The translations under genes and the position numbers were made by a program. A stretch of 37,346 nt of DNA, taken from positions 1 to 37,346 of the forward strand of contig JAGCSL010000090.1 of NCBI GenBank assembly GCA_017964115.1, written 5' to 3'. Each line of letters starts with the position of its first letter. Position 1 is the stretch's first letter. Positions 31,334-37,346 of the stretch are shown here, piece by piece. The notes below the pieces were generated by a model. The model did no database searches and was not told the origin of the DNA. It saw nothing but the letters and a program-made list of their open reading frames with translations. The stretch comes from Candidatus Saccharimonadota bacterium. Lineage in GTDB: Bacteria; Patescibacteriota; Saccharimonadia; Saccharimonadales; Saccharimonadaceae.

Positions 31334-31729
31334 TTAAGCCTTCTTTGCGCAGTCGGCACAGGTGCCAGTTAAAACTAGACTATAATTTGAAACTTTAAAA
31401 TCATGCTTCTTGGATAGATGTTTGGAAAAATTTTTGAGATGGCGACAGTCGATATGAGTCATGCGATGACACTTTTCGCATTCAAGATAGAAATGGTTTT
31501 CATCAGTGCAGGGTTTGAAATAAAAGTATTTAGTAGTATTATTATCGCCGATAATTTTACGAATAGTACCATCGGAGGAAAATTCATCTAAGAAACGATA
31601 GACTGTGCTGGTGCCCATGGGGTTTTCATCTTCTTTAAGACGTTCTAGGACTTCTTTAGCCGTGAAAGGCTTGCGGAAAGTTTGAATTGTTTGCAGAAAA
31701 TAGTTGCGATTAATTGTGTTGTATTTCAT
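31334..31729 (-). CDS. zur: Fur-family regulator, probably Zur
   Basis: Metal-responsive repressor. The winged helix (TAKEVLERL, MGTSTVYRFLDEF) is followed by a dimerisation domain with HFYLECEKCHRMTHIDC and CADC, two CxxC pairs that form the structural zinc site. 131 residues. Start taken as ATG 31729 (MKYNTINRN matches the family opening); a GTG five codons earlier has no ribosome site. First gene of the leftward metal operon and presumably its own repressor through the palindrome at 31751-31773. Confidence 0.88.
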   Translation of the reverse strand: MKYNTINRNYFLQTIQTFRKPFTAKEVLERLKEDENPMGTSTVYRFLDEFSSDGTIRKIIGDNNTTKYFYFKPCTDENHFYLECEKCHRMTHIDCRHLKNFSKHLSKKHDFKVSNYSLVLTGTCADCAKKA

Positions 31730-31750
31730 TTTATAACTCTTCACTTCTTG

Positions 31751-31773
31751 AATTTGGGAATGATTTCCAAATT
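31751..31773 (-). promoter_or_regulatory. Candidate Zur operator
   Basis: Perfect 7-bp inverted repeat AATTTGG/CCAAATT with a 9-bp centre. It covers the predicted transcription start and touches the -10 box of the zur promoter, a typical repression position. Confidence 0.65.
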
Positions 31774-31802
31774 AGTATAGTATATATACGCTAATTAGTA
31801 AA
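31774..31802 (-). promoter_or_regulatory. Promoter of the zur-znuACB operon
   Basis: Minus-strand TTTACT (31797-31802), 17-bp spacer, TATACT (31774-31779); start near 31767. Confidence 0.8.
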
Positions 31803-31878
31803 GTACTAAAATGGTGCTTGTGCTTTGGTTTGCAGTATGATTAAATGGATATCAGGAAAAAGGAGTTAGTGGAGTTTT

Positions 31879-33396
31879 ATGTGTAGGAGTTATAAAGCTA
31901 TTTTTGGCGTTATGTTAACGCTTGGGATGGGTTTTATAATTGCTGGAACGACAAGTGCGGAGAGCCTACTCGGTTACGAGATTATTAACGGTGAGAATGG
32001 TGGAAGCTTCTTGCCGGCTGCAAATAAGATTATTATCAGCGGTGGAGAAGTTACGATATCTGGCACCTCTAAGGTGCCTTTAAATATTATTGGTGATGTT
32101 AAGTTGACATTGAAAGATGTGACGATTAATTCGGCAAAAGGGGCGGGCATTTCGATTGATAGTGGCGTAAAGGCTGAAATTATTCTTGAAGGAAAAAATA
32201 AAGTTGTTGGCGAAGGCGTAGGCGCGGGGATTAGCGTGGGATACGCTGGCAATGGCAATATGGCTACGTTAACCATCGATGGCGATGGTGAGCTTAATGT
32301 TACTGGTGGCAATGATGGCGGCGCCGGGATTGGTGGCAATGGTACGAAGACAATCAGCGCGATTAATGGAAAGATTATCATTAACGGTGGAAACATTGTA
32401 GCGGCTGCACAGGCAAATAGCGCGGGGATTGGTGGTGGCACTGGTTCTAGCGCATTGGCTAATAAAGACTATAAAGCTGGCTTAATTACGATTAACGGTG
32501 GTAGCGTTTCCGCGACGGGTAAGGCCGGTAGCGCTGGTATAGGTGGGGGAAATTATATTAATACGAATATAAAAGTTAATAATGGCGAATTAAACTCGAT
32601 TCAGGGCGGTGACTTTGCGGCTGGGATTGGTGGCGGTAACTGTAGTGCGAGTGTGAATATCAAGATCGAAGGCGGTAGCTTTAATGACATTCGCGGTTAT
32701 GAAAGTGATGCTGATGAAGCTTTGGGCGGTGCGGCAATCGGCTCTGGCGCAAAGGTGTGCGACGTTGATACGAAAGTTAAATTAAATATCATAAATGGTG
32801 TAGTAAAAAATGCCGTGGCAGGTTGGGGTGCTGCCGGTATTGGCAATGGCGCAGGTAGTGAGATAGAAAGCGTCGTAAAAATTGGTAAAGATGCACAAAT
32901 TACGCGCCTATATACCGACGGTGAAAGAATGCCGCTTGAAGAGAATGCGAATATTGAAGGTAATTTATTGCAGGTTGCTTTCTCGGAAGCGGCGGATACA
33001 AGTTCAGAAGAAAGCCTTGAGGTCGTCAACTATGATGACGAAAGTGAAGCGTATAAGATTGAATTGCCAAAAGGATATCGTGCTTTCGCGACGACGGTCA
33101 AGAAGGAGGCTGATTACTCGGTGCGTGGTTCAAAATACTATGCCGAGAAAGAGGAAAGTGAAAAGGACTCTGAGCAGAAGATTAAGCTTAATGTCGAAAG
33201 TGGCGTGGTGTTGGCGCACAGTAATTTATATCCAGTAGAGAGCGTGCCTGAGCGTAAGCTAAGTACGGCCGAGGATAATGACGGGAACTGGTTATTAAAA
33301 ATTGTGTTCATGGCGAGTGGAGCGGTAATTGCGGTAGCAATCACGGGCTATGCCGTATCATTAAGTGCCTTAATTAAGGCGAGAAGAAATCGTTAA
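31879..33396 (+). CDS. Surface protein with AGIGGG-type beta-helix repeats
   Basis: A secreted and membrane-anchored protein of 505 residues: signal peptide (residues 1-27, cleavage likely after TTSA), then right-handed beta-helix-like repeats in which AGIGGG or AGIGNG recurs about every 30-50 residues (roughly 145-340), resembling the Cthe_2159 carbohydrate-binding family. A less regular acidic region (355-465) follows, then a C-terminal membrane helix (about 472-497) with the basic tail KARRNR. No LPxTG-like motif precedes the helix, so it stays in the membrane. GGAG precedes the ATG. The role, perhaps glycan or cation binding on the surface, is inference. Confidence 0.75.
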   Translation: MCRSYKAIFGVMLTLGMGFIIAGTTSAESLLGYEIINGENGGSFLPAANKIIISGGEVTISGTSKVPLNIIGDVKLTLKDVTINSAKGAGISIDSGVKAEIILEGKNKVVGEGVGAGISVGYAGNGNMATLTIDGDGELNVTGGNDGGAGIGGNGTKTISAINGKIIINGGNIVAAAQANSAGIGGGTGSSALANKDYKAGLITINGGSVSATGKAGSAGIGGGNYINTNIKVNNGELNSIQGGDFAAGIGGGNCSASVNIKIEGGSFNDIRGYESDADEALGGAAIGSGAKVCDVDTKVKLNIINGVVKNAVAGWGAAGIGNGAGSEIESVVKIGKDAQITRLYTDGERMPLEENANIEGNLLQVAFSEAADTSSEESLEVVNYDDESEAYKIELPKGYRAFATTVKKEADYSVRGSKYYAEKEESEKDSEQKIKLNVESGVVLAHSNLYPVESVPERKLSTAEDNDGNWLLKIVFMASGAVIAVAITGYAVSLSALIKARRNR

Positions 33397-33455
33397 TAGA
33401 TTAATTACGATACAAACACCAAAAACTAGTGAATGCGAGTTTTTGGTGTTTATGG

Positions 33456-33461
33456 TAGAAT
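33456..33461 (+). promoter_or_regulatory. -10 box of the 33473 gene
   Basis: TGG-TAGAAT, 11 bases before the ATG; very short leader expected. Confidence 0.5.
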
Positions 33462-33472
33462 AAGATAAAGCT

Positions 33473-33838
33473 ATGAAAGAATTGGCCGAAGATTATAAGG
33501 CGATTTGGAAGAAAGATCGCAGCTTGTTATGGTGGATGGCGGTAAATTTTCTGCTCAATCTATGGCTATTTTTGGTGCCAATTATCAATTTTAATCCAGC
33601 TCATCCAAAAATCTGGGCACGTTACTCTGATGTTAGCCGAGGGTATGAGCAGAGTGAGTGGTGGTATCTGTTTTCCTTCTCGTTAATAGCATTAGCAATA
33701 GGCATAGGGCATACGATTATTAGTGCGCGCTTATTTACGAAGCGTGGAAAAGATATCGCCAGACTATTTTTGGGCGTAAGCGTAGCGATCACGATTATCG
33801 CGTTGCGCTTTTTGATGAGTATTCTCGGAGAAGGGTAA
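33473..33838 (+). CDS. Small membrane protein next to the GT2 synthase
   Basis: Not recognised as a family. 121 residues with three membrane segments (about 20-40, 63-85, 95-115) and a basic N terminus. Its TAA stop is followed immediately by the ATG of the GT2 gene, so the two are translated together and the protein is a plausible partner subunit. Confidence 0.75.
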   Translation: MKELAEDYKAIWKKDRSLLWWMAVNFLLNLWLFLVPIINFNPAHPKIWARYSDVSRGYEQSEWWYLFSFSLIALAIGIGHTIISARLFTKRGKDIARLFLGVSVAITIIALRFLMSILGEG

Positions 33839-35461
33839 ATGTCTAAAGTAATTGAGATACCGGTGGGCAAGAGGACACCGCTGTATCGTTTTTTTGAAAT
33901 TTTGCCTGGTCTATTGAGTTACGGCATGATTATTTTACTGTTCGTGCTGTCGGCTGTTAATCCGGTCTTGGGATCCTGCTATATTTTGCTAATCGTTATT
34001 ATTAATTTAGTCAAGGCTGTTGGGATTGCTTTTAGGACAGTACAAGGATACAAGATGACACAAAAGTGTTCGAAGGTAAACTGGTCAAAACGCCTTAATG
34101 AACTCGAAAACGCTCAGGACAGTTACGATCGCTTAGCGGGAACGAAAAAAACTTCGTATGATTACGATCAACATTTGCGTAATCTTTGTATGGTGGCTGC
34201 AGCGGAGGAAGGATATTTTCCGAAACCGAGTGAAATTTATCATGCGGTCATTGTTACTATGTATAACGAGTCATTGGACGTGTTGGTGCCGACGATGGAG
34301 TCACTGTTAAAGACTACCTATCCGAAAGAACGGATGATAATAGTGATTGCCTATGAAGAAAGGGGCGGTGAAGAAGGCGAGAAGGTCGCTAAAACGCTCG
34401 AGAAGAACTATAAGAAACGGTTCGGGCACTTTATCTTGGCAAAGCATCCGGATGGTATAAAGCATGAAGTAATCGGTAAGGGCGGGAATATCACTAATGC
34501 AGGATATGTGTTGCAAGAATATGTGAAAGAGAAGGATATTCGTTACAGCAACGTGATTGTGACAACACTAGACTGCGATAACAGACCAGACAAGTGCTAC
34601 TTTGACATAGTTGCTTATGAATATGTCGTGCATGAAGACCGCAAGCGTTTAAGCTATCAACCAGTTTCGCTATTTACGAACAATATTTGGGATGCACCGG
34701 CCGTGACGCGCGTGGTGGCTTCTACAAACTCGTTCTGGAATTTAATTTGTACGATGCGCCCACATACTTTGCGCAATTTTGCGTCGCATTCTCAGTCGCT
34801 AGACGCGCTAGTTGAAATGGGTTTCTGGAGTACGCGTACGATTGTAGAAGATGGCCATCAATACTGGCGAAGCTTGTTCTATTTTGATGGAGATTACGAG
34901 GTTTTGCCGATTCGTGCGCCAATTTATCAAGACGCCGTGTTGTCGGATACTTTATGGAAAACTCTGAAAGCTCAGTGGGTGCAATTGAGAAGGTGGGATT
35001 ATGGTGCGAGTGATGTCGCTTATGTGGGAACTTACATGTTCTCGAAAAAGAGGACGGTTAAATGGGGCGTGATTATTCCGAAATTTATCCGTTTGTTAGA
35101 TGGACACGTGACACTAGCGGCGATGGCGCCGATTATCGCTTTTGGCGGTTGGATTCCACTAATATTCCATTATGATACGCGTGATTTACTATCGCATAAT
35201 TTGCCAATGGTTGTAAGTTACATCCAAACTGTTGCCGCGATTGGTTTATTTGTATCGTTGATATTATCTCTTAGGATGTTACCACCTCGCCCAGCACGTT
35301 ATAAAAAGAGTAAAAAGATTTGGATGGCGGTACAGTGGATAATTGCACCTGTAATTGCAATTGTGTATTCGTCGGCTTGCGCATTTTATTCTCAAACGAG
35401 ATTGTTGTTAGCTCTATATATGGAGAAATTCGACGTTACTGATAAAGCAGTAAAAAAATAA
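33839..35461 (+). CDS. Membrane-bound GT2-family glycosyltransferase
   Basis: A processive-type glycosyltransferase: two N-terminal membrane helices (residues about 22-66), a GT-A domain with TMYNES, the DxD Asp residues in LDCDNRP (245, 247), VEDG with Glu337/Asp338 at the acceptor site and QLRRW (382-386), then a C-terminal group of membrane helices (about 405-525). The QxxRW motif is the hallmark of synthases such as cellulose, chitin and hyaluronan synthases, so a surface polysaccharide is a reasonable inference. 540 residues. Confidence 0.88.
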   Translation: MSKVIEIPVGKRTPLYRFFEILPGLLSYGMIILLFVLSAVNPVLGSCYILLIVIINLVKAVGIAFRTVQGYKMTQKCSKVNWSKRLNELENAQDSYDRLAGTKKTSYDYDQHLRNLCMVAAAEEGYFPKPSEIYHAVIVTMYNESLDVLVPTMESLLKTTYPKERMIIVIAYEERGGEEGEKVAKTLEKNYKKRFGHFILAKHPDGIKHEVIGKGGNITNAGYVLQEYVKEKDIRYSNVIVTTLDCDNRPDKCYFDIVAYEYVVHEDRKRLSYQPVSLFTNNIWDAPAVTRVVASTNSFWNLICTMRPHTLRNFASHSQSLDALVEMGFWSTRTIVEDGHQYWRSLFYFDGDYEVLPIRAPIYQDAVLSDTLWKTLKAQWVQLRRWDYGASDVAYVGTYMFSKKRTVKWGVIIPKFIRLLDGHVTLAAMAPIIAFGGWIPLIFHYDTRDLLSHNLPMVVSYIQTVAAIGLFVSLILSLRMLPPRPARYKKSKKIWMAVQWIIAPVIAIVYSSACAFYSQTRLLLALYMEKFDVTDKAVKK

Positions 35462-35531
35462 TTGTACTCATGCTTTAGAAGGGTGCTTTTTTGTTCTAAA
35501 TTAAAAACAAATCAATAATTTGGAGGTGAGT

Positions 35532-35549
35532 ATGAAATCTGGACCGTGA
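35532..35549 (+). other. Five-codon reading frame with a strong ribosome site
   Basis: GGAGGTGAGT is followed by ATG and the codons for MKSGP and TGA. It lies in the 125-bp gap before the pilin-like gene. Too short to call a gene; it could be a leader peptide or a chance match. Confidence 0.25.
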
Positions 35550-35586
35550 TTTTTTGTGGGCTTTTAAAAAACTAAGTGGAGGAAAT

Positions 35587-35703
35587 ATGAGGAAAATAAT
35601 TAGAATTGGGGCAATTTTAAGTGTTTTATGCGCGTCAGTTCTACTATCAACAGCACATGCTACTAGTACGAGTTTAGCAGATAATCCTGATAGTACGAGC
35701 TGA
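35587..35703 (+). pseudogene. Signal-peptide part of the pilin-like gene, ending at an in-frame TGA
   Basis: GGAGG precedes ATG 35587. Thirty-eight codons encode a clear signal peptide (KIIRIGAILSVLCASVLLS, cleavage near TAHA) and a short Ser/Thr/Asp linker, then TGA at 35701-35703. The frame continues without a break into the pilin body, whose first codon ATG follows the TGA directly. One G-to-A change from TGG (Trp) would explain it. Without read-through or repair the pilin body has no export signal. Confidence 0.75.
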
Positions 35704-36666
35704 ATGGACATTACGCGAGTAGTGCACGGTGCGAAAAACCATGTTAACAACACCTTCTACTATTCGTTAATACAAGATACGAGCAATCCTGCAGTAGTGG
35801 CTGACATACCGAGCGAATTCGAGATTGAAGTTGACGGAAATCCTGACGAAAATGGCGATGTGGTTGCATATAGCGGACCGAATTTGATGGATCAAGAATT
35901 TACGGCTTTGGGAGATTACAAGTTTATAGTGAGAGAAACAGGTTCACAAGATGCGACAAATTATCCGGTAGACAGCGAAAAAGAATATTATTTTTATGTT
36001 AGCGTGCGAAATAGACTAGATAATAATGGTCAGCCGACTGGTGAATATATTGCAACAATGTCAGAGCAAGTTAAAAATCATGATACAGGCGATAAGCTAT
36101 ACGCTCTGTTTGAGTCGACGGCCGAACGTAGTCACGTCGAAGTAACAAACGCGGTGAGTGGTAATTTAGCAAATGTAGATGATTATTTTAAGTATAAAGT
36201 TATAATAAATGGTGCGAATAATGGCGATGTATTTACCGTTTATGGACAAGATGCTGTAGTGAATTATGGTGGCTCAACTGTCGCTACCGTAAATACAGTA
36301 ACAATTGATGACACCGATGATTATATCTATCTAAAGCATGGCCAAACGGTGCTTATAGGCTACGATGGCGAGAATGATGAGTTGCCAATTGGCGTGACAT
36401 ATAGCCTAGTTGAGGTTGATGCGAACGGTTATGTGCAATATGTTGATAATGTTGCAGGAAATACTTCCGAGACTAAAACCGTTGAGGCGGATGTTACGTC
36501 GGCGAGCAATAGGGTTGACTTCTTAAACCATAAAGAAGGAAACGTTTTAACAGGTATCATAATTAATACGATGCCATACTTGCTGGCAGTGGTTACGATT
36601 GGAACGATTTTGGCGATTGGCTGCGTGTATAAAAGAAAACAGCGAAAGACAAAATGCTCAAAATAA
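35704..36666 (+). CDS. Pilin-like surface protein (T1/FctA type), lacking its signal peptide because of the TGA
   Basis: 320 residues in frame with the signal peptide at 35587. Two Ig-like pilin domains are suggested: the first opens with ITRVVHG and a TFYYSL strand and closes near VEVTNAVSG, the second closes near RVDFLNHKEG; the late Asn residues are where Lys-Asn isopeptide bonds form in the T1 (Spy0128) group. The C terminus is a sorting signal: NVLTG (281-284, the position of EVPTG or VPTG in that group), IIINTMPYLLAV, a membrane helix and a basic tail. It would be polymerised or wall-attached by the sortase at 36940. Restart at ATG 35704 would give a cytoplasmic product. Overlaps the next gene by 13 bp. 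Confidence 0.75.
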   Translation: MDITRVVHGAKNHVNNTFYYSLIQDTSNPAVVADIPSEFEIEVDGNPDENGDVVAYSGPNLMDQEFTALGDYKFIVRETGSQDATNYPVDSEKEYYFYVSVRNRLDNNGQPTGEYIATMSEQVKNHDTGDKLYALFESTAERSHVEVTNAVSGNLANVDDYFKYKVIINGANNGDVFTVYGQDAVVNYGGSTVATVNTVTIDDTDDYIYLKHGQTVLIGYDGENDELPIGVTYSLVEVDANGYVQYVDNVAGNTSETKTVEADVTSASNRVDFLNHKEGNVLTGIIINTMPYLLAVVTIGTILAIGCVYKRKQRKTKCSK

Positions 36667-36956
36667 AGCGAAAAAAATGGCGCGGGTGGGGGCGCCTATT
36701 TTTGAAAGGCGGTTCGATTGCTTGTGCTTTTTATATAATATTTGGTGTTTTATTTGGGGTGACGCGCTGCGTCGGAGAGATGGATGGCGATTTGGTACTG
36801 TTTTGCAGAATATGCAAAGAGTATAGGATTGGGGACGTAATGTTGATGGATAATGGGGTAGTATCCGAGTTTGGACAAGAGAGGGGCGGTACGATACTTG
36901 GTAAAGTAATTGCAAGATTAAGCGTACGAGGTTTTATGGATGAGAGTAGCGAATAA
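36654..36956 (+). CDS. Small signal-peptidase-like protein without the catalytic Ser (SipA-like)
   Basis: 100 residues: basic start, one membrane helix (about 18-37), then a short beta-rich domain with the S26 order GDLVLF, a six-residue turn, YRIGDVMLM and GKVIARL. In active signal peptidases the first block is preceded by Ser-Met-x-Pro; here it reads GEMDGD (41-46) with no Ser, and no general-base Lys is evident. Streptococcal pilus islands carry SipA, a signal-peptidase relative that has lost its catalytic residues and helps assemble the fibre. Position between a T1-like pilin and a class B sortase supports that role. Assignment rests on pattern and context. Confidence 0.6.
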   Translation: MLKIKRKKWRGWGRLFLKGGSIACAFYIIFGVLFGVTRCVGEMDGDLVLFCRICKEYRIGDVMLMDNGVVSEFGQERGGTILGKVIARLSVRGFMDESSE

Positions 36957-37346
36957 AATACTGGATTTATTGTTTTATACGCTGATTGTGCCAATTTTAG
37001 GGGTCAGCGTATATGCGATGATTGACGCTAATATAGTGTCGAAGAGTGCAGCTTTGAGTGTAGATGTGCAGGAATATGCCGCAAAGGATGGCGATGAGGT
37101 TTTGGACGAGCTAGATGACGACTCTAAATATATAATTGCATGGTTGCGGATAGATGACACGAATATTAACTATCCGGTAGTCCAAGGCGAAGATAATGCA
37201 TGGTTTCTAAATCGTAACTACAAGGGGGAATTTGCATCGGCGGGGAGTTTGTTTTTGGACTATCGAAATAATGATGGTTTTATGGACCGTTTCTCGATTA
37301 TTTATGGCCATCGAATGGGTAACGGTGAGATGTTCTCGGATATTCA
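36940..37346 (+). CDS. Class B sortase (3' end beyond the window)
   Basis: Starts at ATG 36940, overlapping the previous gene by 17 bp, and runs open to the last base. A membrane helix (residues about 7-29) is followed by the sortase B opening: AWLRIDDTNINYPVVQG, FLNRNYKGE, SLFLDYRNN and IYGHRM with the catalytic His124. The Cys and Arg of the triad would lie beyond the window. Together with the pilin-like protein and the SipA-like protein it makes a pilus or wall-attachment locus. Confidence 0.9.
   Translation, partial: MRVANKILDLLFYTLIVPILGVSVYAMIDANIVSKSAALSVDVQEYAAKDGDEVLDELDDDSKYIIAWLRIDDTNINYPVVQGEDNAWFLNRNYKGEFASAGSLFLDYRNNDGFMDRFSIIYGHRMGNGEMFSDI

Noticed and set aside
35701..35703. 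UGA read as glycine as in Gracilibacteria/SR1
   Set aside because: TGA ends several normal genes here (pilD, znuB, the 5111-5761 gene), and no other recognisable protein needs internal TGA.
1..37346. CRISPR arrays, insertion sequences, rRNA genes
   Set aside because: No regularly spaced repeats, transposase genes with terminal repeats, or rRNA segments were found by eye.

Overview
The window looks like a chromosomal segment of a Candidatus Saccharibacteria (TM7/Patescibacteria) genome. This is an inference from its content: a compact set of housekeeping genes, a type IV pilus cluster, Gram-positive style surface proteins with a sortase, a nucleoside diphosphate kinase with a Lys-rich extension, and many short membrane-anchored proteins of unknown function. 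TGA ends several genes normally (for example prepilin peptidase and the zinc permease), so the code appears standard and not the UGA=Gly code of Gracilibacteria/SR1.

Layout. 1-7.2 kb: pyrG (5' end outside the window), argS, mscL, orn and a YjbR-like gene. Three unrecognised stand-alone genes sit among them (1750-2259 minus, 4454-4942 plus, 5111-5761 minus). They use CTC/CTG/GCC/CGC codons unlike their neighbours, have near-consensus promoters with exact 17-bp spacers, and have structured untranslated regions and their own terminators. 7.2-17 kb: a membrane protein, dnaG (its zinc-finger ligands are all replaced), rpoD, the type IV pilus set pilT-pilC-pilin-pilD, a tyrosine recombinase, a second protein with the pilin ectodomain but no prepilin leader, and ndk. 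17-23.7 kb: four tRNA genes (Arg-CCT, Gly-CCC, Asp-GTC, Thr-CGT), a PH-domain membrane protein, a SurA/PrsA-like foldase, a SpoU methyltransferase and five exported or membrane-anchored unknowns. 23.7-28.9 kb: an acyl-activating enzyme, acyl carrier protein, two GT8 glycosyltransferases and two PlsC-like acyltransferases, which reads as a lipid or glycolipid pathway fed by scavenged fatty acids. 28.9-31.8 kb: a zur-znuA-znuC-znuB metal uptake operon read leftwards behind a candidate Zur operator. 31.9-37.3 kb: surface functions, namely a beta-helix-like wall or membrane protein, a small membrane protein plus a GT2 synthase, then a pilin-like protein with an in-frame TGA after its signal peptide, a small protein resembling a catalytically dead signal peptidase, and the start of a class B sortase.

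Three things stand out. First, the last three genes have the composition of the FCT pilus islands of streptococci (T1/FctA-type pilin, SipA-like chaperone, class B pilus sortase), which would give this cell a sortase-built fibre besides its type IV pilus. Second, at least seven genes place a -10 box exactly six bases before the start codon, which predicts leaderless mRNAs beginning at the A of ATG. Third, the three compositionally odd genes with structured leaders may be a shared kind of acquired or specially regulated gene.
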